Of a stretch of DNA of 17,533 nucleotides, positions 1 through 6,857 are shown piece after piece (the stretch's first letter is position 1; each line of letters opens with the position of its first letter). The notes beneath the pieces were generated by a model. It saw nothing but the letters and a program-made list of their open reading frames with translations. It searched no databases and had not been told where the DNA came from. Origin of the DNA: Calditrichota bacterium (GTDB lineage: Bacteria > Calditrichota > Calditrichia > RBG-13-44-9 > J075); NCBI GenBank assembly GCA_024275555.1, contig JAJRYW010000529.1:1-17533 (forward strand). The letters run 5' to 3'. Made by a program: the position numbers and the translations under genes.

Positions 1-1581
1 CATGAGTTTCGTACGCCGCTGACGCTCATCCTGGGGCAGATAGACCGCACGCTCAGCTCCACCCAGCAGGCCGAAGACCGGCGGCGCCTGGAAGTAGCGC
101 TGCGGAATGCCCGGCGGCTGCTGCGGCTGATCAACCAGTTGCTGGACCTCTCCAAATTAGAAGCCGGAAGCATGTCGCTGCGGGCCGGGCCCGCTAATTT
201 GGTTCCCTTCCTGGCCAATATCACGGCCTCATTCGAGTCATTAGCAGAGCAGAAACAAATCACCCTCTTATTTAATAGCGCCGAACCCGCCATTCCGGTC
301 AACTTTGACCCGGACAACCTGGAAAAAGTGTTTTATAACCTGCTCTCCAATGCTTTTAAGTTTACCCCGGACGGCGGAGGTGTGCTGGTTGATGTAAAGA
401 TCGCCCCTCCCGTCCTTTTGAAGGGGACCGGGGAGGTGGAAATCCGCATCTCCGACACCGGCAGCGGTATCGAGCCGGATCACCTGCCGCACATCTTCGA
501 CCGTTTTTACCAGGCGGACGACTCCCACACCCGCCAGTACGAAGGCAGCGGCATCGGCCTGGCCCTGGCTAAAGAACTGATCGAATTGCACGGCGGAGAA
601 ATCCTGGTGGAGAGCGAAATGGAAAAAGGCAGTGTTTTCACCGTGCGGCTGCCGCTGGAAAAGGAGCATTTGCCGACCGGGGAAATTGAGCGGCGCAAAA
701 TGGGGAATGCACATCCGGAATACGCGGCTTCTACAACTTCTTTGCTTTCCGCAGTTCCCAATTCCGCACCGGAAGGAACAGGCGAAGGGGATTCCTCCAC
801 TTCCCGATCCGCCCCCCCCAATCCGAAATCCGAAATTGTGCTGCTCGTAGAAGACAATCCCGATGTGCGCGCCTACACCCGGGAACAGTTGCAGAGCAAA
901 TACCGGATTCTGGAGGCAAGCCGCGGGCAGGAAGGGCTGGAGATCGCCCGGGAAAGTATTCCGGATTTGATCATCACCGATGTGATGATGCCCGGCATGG
1001 ACGGCAACCAGCTTGCGTGCCAACTAAAAAATGATCAGCGAACCAGCCATATTCCCATCATCATGGTCACCGCCCGGGCGGATTTGGATGATAAAATTGA
1101 AGGGCTGCAAACCGGCGCGGACGCTTACCTGACCAAACCATTCAGCGCAAAAGAACTGCGGGTGCGGGTAGAAAACCTGATTGCCTTGCGCCGGGAACTG
1201 CGGGAAAAGTACCGCACCGCCACGGTGATTCATCCAGGCGAAATCGAATCCACCTCGCTTGACCAGGCTTTTTTACAGAAAGTTGTAACTGCCATCGAAG
1301 CCAATATGGAAGATGCGCAGTTCAATGTTTCCCGGCTTGCCGGCGCCGCCGGGATGAGCGTCTCCCAGCTGAATCGCAAACTCACTGCACTGATCGGCCA
1401 ATCGGCCGGTAAACTGTTGCGTTCCCTGCGCTTGCAGCGCGCCGCAGATTTGCTGAAACAGAACGCCGGCACCGTGGCGGAAATCTGCTACGAAGTCGGT
1501 TTCAGCGACCAGGCCAATTTTACCCGGGCGTTCAAAAAGCAATTCGGAACCGCGCCGGGAGTATTCCGGCAAAAGAAATAA
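1..1581 (+). CDS. Hybrid two-component system protein (HTCS type): histidine kinase, receiver, AraC DNA-binding domain; 5' partial
   Basis: This is a sensor kinase fused to its own response regulator. It would autophosphorylate on His, pass phosphate to a receiver Asp and regulate transcription through a C-terminal AraC domain. The frame is open from base 1, so the N-terminal sensor lies outside the window; 526 residues remain. Visible in order, numbered from base 1: H-box HEFRTPLT (1-8, phospho-His first); N-box near 105-125 (NLLSNAFKFTPDGG); G1 near 150 (DTGSGI); G2 near 184 (GSGIGLALAKEL); a receiver at about 279-395 with LLVEDN and the phosphoacceptor in ITDVMMPGMDG (Asp327); and an AraC-type double HTH at about 430-525 ending FSDQANFTRAFKKQFG. 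HTCS proteins typically control glycan-utilisation genes, which fits the lyase-like gene downstream. The kinase-receiver linker (about residues 240-278) is Pro/Ser-rich and seems to contain repeat DNA (see findings). Confidence 0.95.
   Translation, partial: HEFRTPLTLILGQIDRTLSSTQQAEDRRRLEVALRNARRLLRLINQLLDLSKLEAGSMSLRAGPANLVPFLANITASFESLAEQKQITLLFNSAEPAIPVNFDPDNLEKVFYNLLSNAFKFTPDGGGVLVDVKIAPPVLLKGTGEVEIRISDTGSGIEPDHLPHIFDRFYQADDSHTRQYEGSGIGLALAKELIELHGGEILVESEMEKGSVFTVRLPLEKEHLPTGEIERRKMGNAHPEYAASTTSLLSAVPNSAPEGTGEGDSSTSRSAPPNPKSEIVLLVEDNPDVRAYTREQLQSKYRILEASRGQEGLEIARESIPDLIITDVMMPGMDGNQLACQLKNDQRTSHIPIIMVTARADLDDKIEGLQTGADAYLTKPFSAKELRVRVENLIALRRELREKYRTATVIHPGEIESTSLDQAFLQKVVTAIEANMEDAQFNVSRLAGAAGMSVSQLNRKLTALIGQSAGKLLRSLRLQRAADLLKQNAGTVAEICYEVGFSDQANFTRAFKKQFGTAPGVFRQKK
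820..837 (+). repeat. Heptamer repeat AATCCGA inside the kinase-receiver linker
   Basis: Two tandem copies of AATCCGA followed by AATT are read in frame as N-P-K-S-E-I. The preceding bases from about 747 (TTCCGCA, GTTCCCA, ATTCCGCA) have the same 7-nt rhythm. Similar heptamer runs occur between genes at 5313-5345 and 10824-10850. That this is a repeat captured by the coding sequence is an inference. Confidence 0.45.
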
Positions 1582-1970
1582 CATTTGGTGCGCCGTGCAT
1601 CCATGATGGTTTTCAAGCCTTATATATTTTCCAGTACGGTTTGTGCACTTTCTATACAAGCGCCGTTAAGGTAAGCGCTTGATTTTCCCCCGATGAACCC
1701 CTGCCGTTTTCTTTTACAAATGCTTGCCCTCCTGTTTTCTCCATTTATTCAGCTTATTCTGCCAGCCATAAATAAATCAATGGTACAGTGATTGCCAATT
1801 AAGTTTGTGAAGAGGCGTCAGTAGAGAGAGCTGTTGCTGCTCATTACAATTCTCATACGGCTGACATCCCCACGGCTTTTAAGTCAAAATGGATTTTCAA
1901 TAAACAGGGTGGATTTAATTTAAATACGCCACGGGAAGTAAAGGTTCGTCTGATCATCAGGAGATTTGAA
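1582..1970. other. Intergenic region between the regulator and the kelch-like gene
   Basis: These 389 bases hold no credible ORF. One inverted repeat sits near the 5' end (1657-1681, listed separately). The part from about 1740 to 1960 is AT-rich and ends in a good ribosome-binding site (AGGAG at 1959-1963) for the gene at 1971. It probably holds that gene's promoter and any HTCS binding site, but I could not identify a convincing promoter or an AraC-type direct repeat. Confidence 0.5.
1657..1686 (+). terminator. Possible weak terminator after the HTCS gene
   Basis: A perfect 7-bp inverted repeat, CAAGCGC (1657-1663) and GCGCTTG (1675-1681), has an 11-nt loop and is followed by ATTTT. It lies 76 bases past the regulator's stop. 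The T-tract is short, so it could instead be an operator or chance. Confidence 0.3.
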
Positions 1971-3383
1971 ATGAAAAACGCACCGTTCCAGCCGGCTCTA
2001 TTTGTTCTTTTCATTTTGGGCATATTCGCAAAAATTCTTGCACAATCGCCGCATCCGCTCGATACACTCTCGGCGGGGCATTGGTACGAAGTACCGAACT
2101 CCCATCTTGAGGATGCAGCGCCGGACCCTTTACCGCCCGGCAATATCAGGAATGTCATCCGCGCCTGGAGCGGTGCGGCCTATGACACCCAGCGGGATCG
2201 CCTGCTGGTCTGGGGCGGCGGGCACGGCGATTACGGGGGAAATGAGCTATACGCCTTTGATGTAAATACGATGACCTGGTCGATCATATGGGGGCCGACC
2301 CCGGGGAATCTGATTCCTCCCCCCGGCAGCCCTTGCAACGAAACCTACCCGGATGGCAACCCGGCAGCCCGGCATACTTATGATGGGCTGGAATACCTTC
2401 CGGCCCCGGTGGATGCTTTTATCTCAGCGGGGGGATCTTTATGGTGCGGCAGCGGCAGCGGATCCCACGCGACCTGGATGTTTGACCCGACCGCCGGAAC
2501 ATGGGTAAGAAGGGCGGATTTTTTTTCCAGCATATCGGTTGTTGTGCGTTCCGCTTATGATCCGGTCACCGGTCATTTCTTTCATGCTGGTTCACACTCT
2601 CTTGCGGAGTTCGATCCGATCAATAATACCTGGACAGTACGATACTATCACAGCGGCGGATGGTGGGCCAGCGGTCCTGCCAATGCAGTAATCGATCCCC
2701 AACGCCGGAAATGGGTCATGGTTGGGAACGGTCGCTTTATGCTTTTCGACCTTGAGACCGGCGACTACAGCGAGCCGCCGCTCTCCGGGGACACGGCGTT
2801 TCTTAATGAGAGACCCGGGATCGTCTACGATCCGGTAATCGAGTCGATTGTCGCCTGGGAATCGGGCCCGGATGTATACATTTTGGACCTGGATAGCATG
2901 ACATGGACGAGACGCCCCCCGGCGCCCGCCAACACCGTTTCTCCCGGCCTTCCCGAGCCCAGAGGTACTTACGGACGATTCCGCTATATTCCTTCTCGAA
3001 ACGCCTTCATCCTGGTGAACGCTACCGATCAAAATGTGTTTTTCTACAAGCTCACCCCCGGCCTCACGTCCATATCCACACATCCGGAGGCGCAAATAGG
3101 GACGTTTGAATTGTTCCAAAACTACCCCAACCCGTTTAACCCATCGACAACCATCGAATTTTCCTTGCCGCAAACGGCCTCCATCCGGCTGGAAATTTTC
3201 AACACCCTGGGAGAAAAAGTCGATCTCCTGATCGACGCTGCATCTGCCGCCGGTCATCACCGGGTCGTATGGAATGCCGGCAACTTTGCCAGCGGGGTCT
3301 ATTTTTATCGGCTGACCGTGGACAATACCGCTGCAACCCGGGGCGTAGCCCCCCTGTGGGGCAAGATGCTTTTGCTGCGATAG
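1971..3383 (+). CDS. Secreted kelch-like beta-propeller protein with C-terminal Por/T9SS-type sorting tail
   Basis: The 470-aa product starts with a signal peptide (about 1-25, hydrophobic FVLFILGIFAKILA, cleavage near LAQ-S). Residues about 40-375 contain repeated kelch-like blades: WGGGHGDYGGNELYAFD, then motifs of the form FDP..GTW, FDPINNTW, FDLETGDY and LDLDSMTW. This looks like the galactose-oxidase/kelch propeller class, often used for glycan binding or oxidation. From about 379 there is a typical secretion tail, FELFQNYPNPFNPSTTIEF, then GVYFYRL and a final KMLLLR, which would take the protein across the outer membrane. The start is supported by AGGAG seven bases upstream. Seven extra residues (GVAPLWG, 458-464) interrupt the tail just before KMLLLR. 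The lyase-like gene follows 31 bases downstream on the same strand, probably in one operon. No catalytic residues could be assigned, so an enzymatic role is unproven. Confidence 0.85.
   Translation: MKNAPFQPALFVLFILGIFAKILAQSPHPLDTLSAGHWYEVPNSHLEDAAPDPLPPGNIRNVIRAWSGAAYDTQRDRLLVWGGGHGDYGGNELYAFDVNTMTWSIIWGPTPGNLIPPPGSPCNETYPDGNPAARHTYDGLEYLPAPVDAFISAGGSLWCGSGSGSHATWMFDPTAGTWVRRADFFSSISVVVRSAYDPVTGHFFHAGSHSLAEFDPINNTWTVRYYHSGGWWASGPANAVIDPQRRKWVMVGNGRFMLFDLETGDYSEPPLSGDTAFLNERPGIVYDPVIESIVAWESGPDVYILDLDSMTWTRRPPAPANTVSPGLPEPRGTYGRFRYIPSRNAFILVNATDQNVFFYKLTPGLTSISTHPEAQIGTFELFQNYPNPFNPSTTIEFSLPQTASIRLEIFNTLGEKVDLLIDAASAAGHHRVVWNAGNFASGVYFYRLTVDNTAATRGVAPLWGKMLLLR
3342..3362 (+). repeat. 21-bp in-frame palindromic insertion in the sorting tail
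   Basis: The expected end of such tails is T-R-K-M-L-L-L-R. Here seven codons (GVAPLWG) sit between the Arg and the Lys. The inserted DNA can form a GCCCC/GGGGC stem, and with the base before it an alternative GGGGC-GTA-GCCCC stem. It is GC-rich relative to its flanks. Insertion is inferred from the family pattern. Confidence 0.45.
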
Positions 3384-3414
3384 CAGCGGGAAATTCAACT
3401 GAAGGAAGAAAATC

Positions 3415-4920
3415 ATGAAGAGTTTACCATATCTCTGTCTGCTGCTTTTTCTGGGCAGCGCCATTGTGCAGGCGCAACATCTCTTCAGCCATTGGGCGGA
3501 AGGAACCCGGGCTGACGATGACGGCGCGACGCGAGACTATTACAATCGGGCCGGATTATTGGCCTGGGGAAATTTTATGGGGGACTGGAGAGACGCCAAC
3601 GACGCTCCCCAGGGAGAGGCCGCCTACGCCCTCACCACCCTTATCGACGACGATACACCGGAATACATCCAATGGGATGCAACTTCCCTGGTTCAGGAAT
3701 GGATAGATGAAACCTACCCGAACAAAGGGATGTTTCTACGAGGCGTTTCGGGCGGGGGGGCTTTTCATTTTTACAGTCGAGAACATCCTGACCCGGCCCG
3801 GCGTCCCTACCTGATTGTGGTTACCGCCAACAGGGCTGACACGCTTTCCCCTGCCCGTGATGTTTACTTAGACCCTACAACCTACCAGTGTTTCGGAGAT
3901 ATGGATAAACTCACCATTTCATCCGATAAAAACACCTTGCTGTGGTTTGATTTATCCGGCATTCCCGCTGGAACCCCCATTCTCAGCGCAACCTTGATGA
4001 TGTTTGTTTATGCAGAATACGGCTCAGGCAGCATGGACGCCGGTGTGTTCCGCTGTTCCCAGTCTCATGAATCGCCCCCTGCTCCGCCTATTCTGGGGTT
4101 AGCGGCTCAGTATCCGAATGACCAGGGGATTGGCGGCGACCCGGCCGTGCATCTTTTCAGCGATTTTGAATCCACGAACTGGGGAAATGATTGGACTTAT
4201 GGAACAGACGCCGTAACGCTGGAACTCATAGCATCCGATCCGGTGCGCCTCTTTGCTCCCTGGCAGGGAGAGGCGCTGCGGGTAAAAATCCCCCGGGGAG
4301 GAAACACGGGAATGAATGTGGGATTTAACTTTGCCCCGGAAATCGGCTATGAACCGGAGTCAATCTACTTGCGGTATTATCTGCGCATCTCCGATGATTG
4401 GAACACGTCAGAAGGCGGTAAACTGCCGGGGATGGCCGGAACCTACGGGGTTGCCGGCTGGGGCGGTCGCAAATCGGACGGCTACAACGGCTGGTCTGCG
4501 CGCGGGTGTTTTTATGTAAATCCTCCCGGGGGAAATCCCCTGGAAGGGATTATCCCGACAGGGAATTATGTCTACCATGCCGATATGCAAGGGTTCTACG
4601 GCGATATTCATTTATGGCAGGATGATTACCGGGGCTACCTGGAGAAAAACCGCTGGTATTGCATCGAACAATATCTACAATTAAACACCCCCATGCAAAA
4701 CGACGGGGTCCTGCGCACCTGGGTCGACGGAAGATTAGCTTACCAAAAGACCGACTGGCGCTGGCGCGACACCACAGCGCTAAAAATCGAACAAGTCTGG
4801 ATGAATGTTTATCACGGGGGAACCGCTCCTGTGCCGGAAGATGTGTTTTTATATATCGACAATGTGGTGATCGCCGACCAATATATCGGCCCGATGGTGA
4901 GCCCGACCGGCCTGGAATAG
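3415..4920 (+). CDS. Secreted DNRLRE / polysaccharide-lyase-14-like protein, ending at an in-frame TAG before its sorting tail
   Basis: The reading frame gives 501 aa with a signal peptide (about 1-20, cleavage near VQAQ-H). Residues 22-137 look like the C-terminal half of a DNRLRE carbohydrate-binding-type domain (IQWDATSLVQEWID at about 85-98, then KGMFLRG and FYSRE). Residues about 141-222 look like an N-terminal DNRLRE half (LLWFDLSGIPAG, SATLMMF). The rest (about 235-500) resembles polysaccharide lyase family 14, with YLRYYLRISDDW followed by GGKLPG (334-339); from memory, a Lys in this segment is catalytic in that family. The likely role is extracellular cleavage of a uronate-rich glycan such as alginate or glucuronan. 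An RBS (GAAGGAAG) precedes the ATG. The frame ends at TAG (4918-4920), but the same frame continues directly into a full sorting tail to 5229, so this is probably one ancestral gene of 605 codons. Family assignment is by motif only. Confidence 0.8.
   Translation: MKSLPYLCLLLFLGSAIVQAQHLFSHWAEGTRADDDGATRDYYNRAGLLAWGNFMGDWRDANDAPQGEAAYALTTLIDDDTPEYIQWDATSLVQEWIDETYPNKGMFLRGVSGGGAFHFYSREHPDPARRPYLIVVTANRADTLSPARDVYLDPTTYQCFGDMDKLTISSDKNTLLWFDLSGIPAGTPILSATLMMFVYAEYGSGSMDAGVFRCSQSHESPPAPPILGLAAQYPNDQGIGGDPAVHLFSDFESTNWGNDWTYGTDAVTLELIASDPVRLFAPWQGEALRVKIPRGGNTGMNVGFNFAPEIGYEPESIYLRYYLRISDDWNTSEGGKLPGMAGTYGVAGWGGRKSDGYNGWSARGCFYVNPPGGNPLEGIIPTGNYVYHADMQGFYGDIHLWQDDYRGYLEKNRWYCIEQYLQLNTPMQNDGVLRTWVDGRLAYQKTDWRWRDTTALKIEQVWMNVYHGGTAPVPEDVFLYIDNVVIADQYIGPMVSPTGLE
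4918..4920 (+). other. In-frame TAG separating the lyase-like enzyme from its secretion tail
   Basis: The codons before it read P-T-G-L-E and those after it read G-H-N-R-S-T-L-F-A-L-E-Q-N-Y-P-N-P-F-N-P. The frame is unchanged on both sides, so this is a substitution, not a frameshift. CAG (Gln) is one transition away. Confidence 0.85.
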
Positions 4921-5229
4921 GGCCACAACCGCTCAACCCTCTTTGCGCTGGAGCAAAACTACCCCAACCCCTTTAATCCCAGCACAACCATTGTTTTTAG
5001 TCTCCCCCACACTTCCCAGCCGGGGCAAGCTCACATCACGCTCGATATTTATGATATTACCGGGCGGAAAGTGCGGACGCTGCTGAGCGGGCAAATGCCA
5101 GCCGGAAGCCATCGGGTGCTCTGGGACGGCGCCAACGACGCCGGTCAGGCGGTAAGCAGCGGGGTCTACTTTTACCGCCTTGAGGCGGGCGCCTTTCAGC
5201 AGACGCGCAAGATGTTGCTCCTTCAATAG
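4921..5229 (+). pseudogene. Stranded Por/T9SS-type sorting tail of the lyase-like protein
   Basis: Continuing the frame of the upstream gene past TAG gives 102 codons ending in TAG at 5227-5229. They form a complete tail: LEQNYPNPFNPSTTIVFSLP, then ITLDIYDITGRKVRTLL, then GVYFYRLEAG and a terminal KMLLLQ. There is no ATG before position 5095 and no RBS, so it is unlikely to be translated separately. It would be made only by readthrough of the TAG, or it is the remnant of a once longer gene. Confidence 0.85.
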
Positions 5230-5310
5230 TCCCTTTCGGGGTCTTCATCGACTCCCGGCCGGCCGGAATTGTCAATGTAAAAAAAGGATTTCCGAATGAC
5301 GAATGAATTT

Positions 5311-5345
5311 CAAATCGTAAATCGCTATTCGTAAATCGTAAATCA
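5311..5345. repeat. Tandem AATCGTA-type heptamer repeat between convergent genes
   Basis: Overlapping copies of CGTAAATCG occur at 5316-5324 and 5330-5338, with a further CGTAAATC following, giving a run with 7-nt rhythm. It lies in the gap between the lyase-like gene and the convergent FG-GAP gene. It resembles the heptamer runs at 820-837 and 10824-10850. The rest of the 5230-5489 gap shows no ORF. Confidence 0.6.
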
Positions 5346-5464
5346 ACGGCTTCGGAGAAGCATCTTTTTGCGAGCGCAGTCTCGGAAAAAGCATAGTGTC
5401 TTATGACCACAGCAGGCGTCAAAATGTTTTGTGGTGCACACCCGGGAGAAACGACAAAGTCCGG

Positions 5465-5490
5465 GAAAAATGGGGAAAGCTTGCTTTTCC
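5465..5490 (-). terminator. Possible terminator of the FG-GAP gene
   Basis: Read on the minus strand, a hairpin with a GGAAA(A)GC / GCTTTCC stem and an AA loop (5474-5490) overlaps the stop codon. It is followed by CCATTTTTC. The stem has one bulge and the T-run is five long. Confidence 0.4.
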
Positions 5491-5888
5491 TACTGTAGAA
5501 GAACTTTTTTAACCTGCGGCTTTTGATTGGGGAAGATGAATTGGAAAAAATAGATTTGTTTGGGTAAATTCAACTCAATTTTATTCTGCCCACTAACTAT
5601 CCGGGTGGATGGTTTTACCTGGCACCCTAGCACATCATAAATTCTTAAGACTCCTTCCCGGCCGGCCTGAACGGTAACCTGTTGCGAGACGGGGTTGGGG
5701 AAGAGCGATACTTCTACCCGGGCCGGCGCCGCAGCATTGTCAACAATACCGGTCACATTGGCTAAATTCCATTGAATGGCCAGGTAGCCGTTGGAGGCGG
5801 TCCAGATCAGATCGCTGTCTCCGTCGCTGTCCATATCACTGGCAAATATTTGCGGAGTTAACACTCCCGGGAGTTGGTAAATGATTTC
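5490..5888 (-). pseudogene. Seventh FG-GAP blade and sorting tail of the interrupted FG-GAP protein
   Basis: The frame of the upstream FG-GAP gene continues past its TAA as E-I-I-Y-Q-L-P-G-V-L-T-P-Q, then a last FG-GAP calcium-loop motif (SDMDSDGDSDLIW). A type-A-like secretion tail follows: VSLFPNPVSQQVTV, LRIYDVLGCQV, IYFFQF and final KKVLLQ. The intervals are multiples of three throughout. A GTG at 5862-5864 opens the downstream piece, but there is no RBS, so separate translation is unlikely. The tail has Cys in VLGCQV where Arg is usual, which may be another sign of decay. Confidence 0.8.
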
Positions 5889-5891
5889 TTA
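5889..5891 (-). other. In-frame TAA within the last FG-GAP blade
   Basis: The context is I-F-G-P-stop-E-I-I-Y-Q. Other blades of this protein read F-S-A-P-Q-V at the matching place, so Gln (CAA) is the natural ancestral residue, one C-to-T change away. The frame is the same on both sides. Confidence 0.8.
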
Positions 5892-6857
5892 CGGGCCAAA
5901 GATACCCGCCCCCTGGTTTTCGAAACGAACATAGATATGATGCTGATCGAATGCGGCAAAAATATCAATGTCGCCATCCAGATCATTATCGGCCGTTGCC
6001 ACGGATTTACAATTGAAGGCCTGGCTGCTCAGCAACTGGGCAAAGGTGAAATTGGCATCGCCGTCGTTGCGGTACCAAAATAATTCGTGGGAAAAAGAAT
6101 CCAGGGTAATCACATCGTTGTCCTGGTCCCCATCCAGGTCGTCCGAGTATACCAGGAAAATCAGCTCGTTCGGCAAAATAGTATTGTTTTCTGTAAAACC
6201 ACCGGAACCATCCCCTAAAAATATTTTAAGCCCCTGCGCCGAGCCAACCAGGAGGTCCACAAAAGTGTCGCCGTTCACATCCTTCAAGTGGAGCGCATAA
6301 TATTCGGTGACCTGCTGGATGAGCTCTTTCGAAAAACTGCCCGGGCCGGTTTGGCGCAACAGGGCCAGTTCAATGTCGCCGGCCGCCAGAATATCCATAT
6401 CCCCATCCCCTTCCACATCATTGAAATAAAAGGTGCGGGGTCTATCGATTGTGGTATCGATGGATAGCGGCGCTCCTATGGTTCCGCCGGTATTGGGAAA
6501 CCACACGATTTCCGAATTCATCATTGAGGAAAAGCCGATGTCTGTCCAGCCATTGTTGTCTACATCGGCCAGGGCCAGCTTTAAGGGGTAATTGATCTGT
6601 GCGGAAATGACCTGCGGCGCACTGAATTGACCGGGAGATTGCTGCCAGTAAACAGCTATTTTACGATGCGCTAACGGAAACTGACAGATAACAATATCCG
6701 CCAACCCATTGGCGTCCAGGTCCGCTATGGCCACATCCGCAACGCCAACGGCAGTGGAATCGACAACCTGGGGGGCCGAAAATTGCCCGTACCCCCAACT
6801 ATTGACCGCCAGAACAAACACCCCTACTTTCCAAATACGGCTTATGTACCTGAGCAT
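5889..6857 (-). CDS. Secreted FG-GAP/VCBS repeat beta-propeller protein, interrupted by in-frame TAA
   Basis: The 322-aa product has a signal peptide (about 1-25, GVFVLAVNSWGYGQ). It carries six repeats with calcium-loop cores: ADLDANGLADI, ADVDNNGWTDI, NDVEGDGDMDI, KDVNGDTFVDL, DDLDGDQDNDV and ADNDLDGDIDI. This is the FG-GAP/VCBS propeller family, usually surface-exposed and involved in adhesion or ligand binding. A seven-bladed propeller needs one more repeat, and that repeat (SDMDSDGDSDL) lies in the same frame just past the TAA at 5889-5891, followed by a secretion tail to 5490. The annotated stop therefore cuts inside blade seven, and the intact ancestor would have been 455 codons. AAAGGGGA upstream of the ATG supports the start. 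It runs convergently to the lyase-like gene and divergently from the gene at 7134. Confidence 0.85.
   Translation of the reverse strand: MLRYISRIWKVGVFVLAVNSWGYGQFSAPQVVDSTAVGVADVAIADLDANGLADIVICQFPLAHRKIAVYWQQSPGQFSAPQVISAQINYPLKLALADVDNNGWTDIGFSSMMNSEIVWFPNTGGTIGAPLSIDTTIDRPRTFYFNDVEGDGDMDILAAGDIELALLRQTGPGSFSKELIQQVTEYYALHLKDVNGDTFVDLLVGSAQGLKIFLGDGSGGFTENNTILPNELIFLVYSDDLDGDQDNDVITLDSFSHELFWYRNDGDANFTFAQLLSSQAFNCKSVATADNDLDGDIDIFAAFDQHHIYVRFENQGAGIFGP

Noticed and set aside
268..1023. Minus-strand open frame of 251 codons opposite the HTCS gene
   Set aside because: The plus strand clearly encodes kinase and receiver motifs. The minus frame is His/Phe/Gly-rich without family features.
2592..3464. 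Long minus-strand open frame of 290 codons opposite the kelch-like gene
   Set aside because: It lies fully over a gene with a signal peptide, kelch motifs and a sorting tail, has no recognisable motif itself, and overlaps the start of the next gene. It is a shadow of GC-biased codon use.
4918..5891. Genome-wide stop-codon reassignment (TAG or TAA as Gln)
   Set aside because: TAG ends the kelch-like, PIN, antitoxin and permease genes, and TAA ends many others, each at the natural end of its protein.
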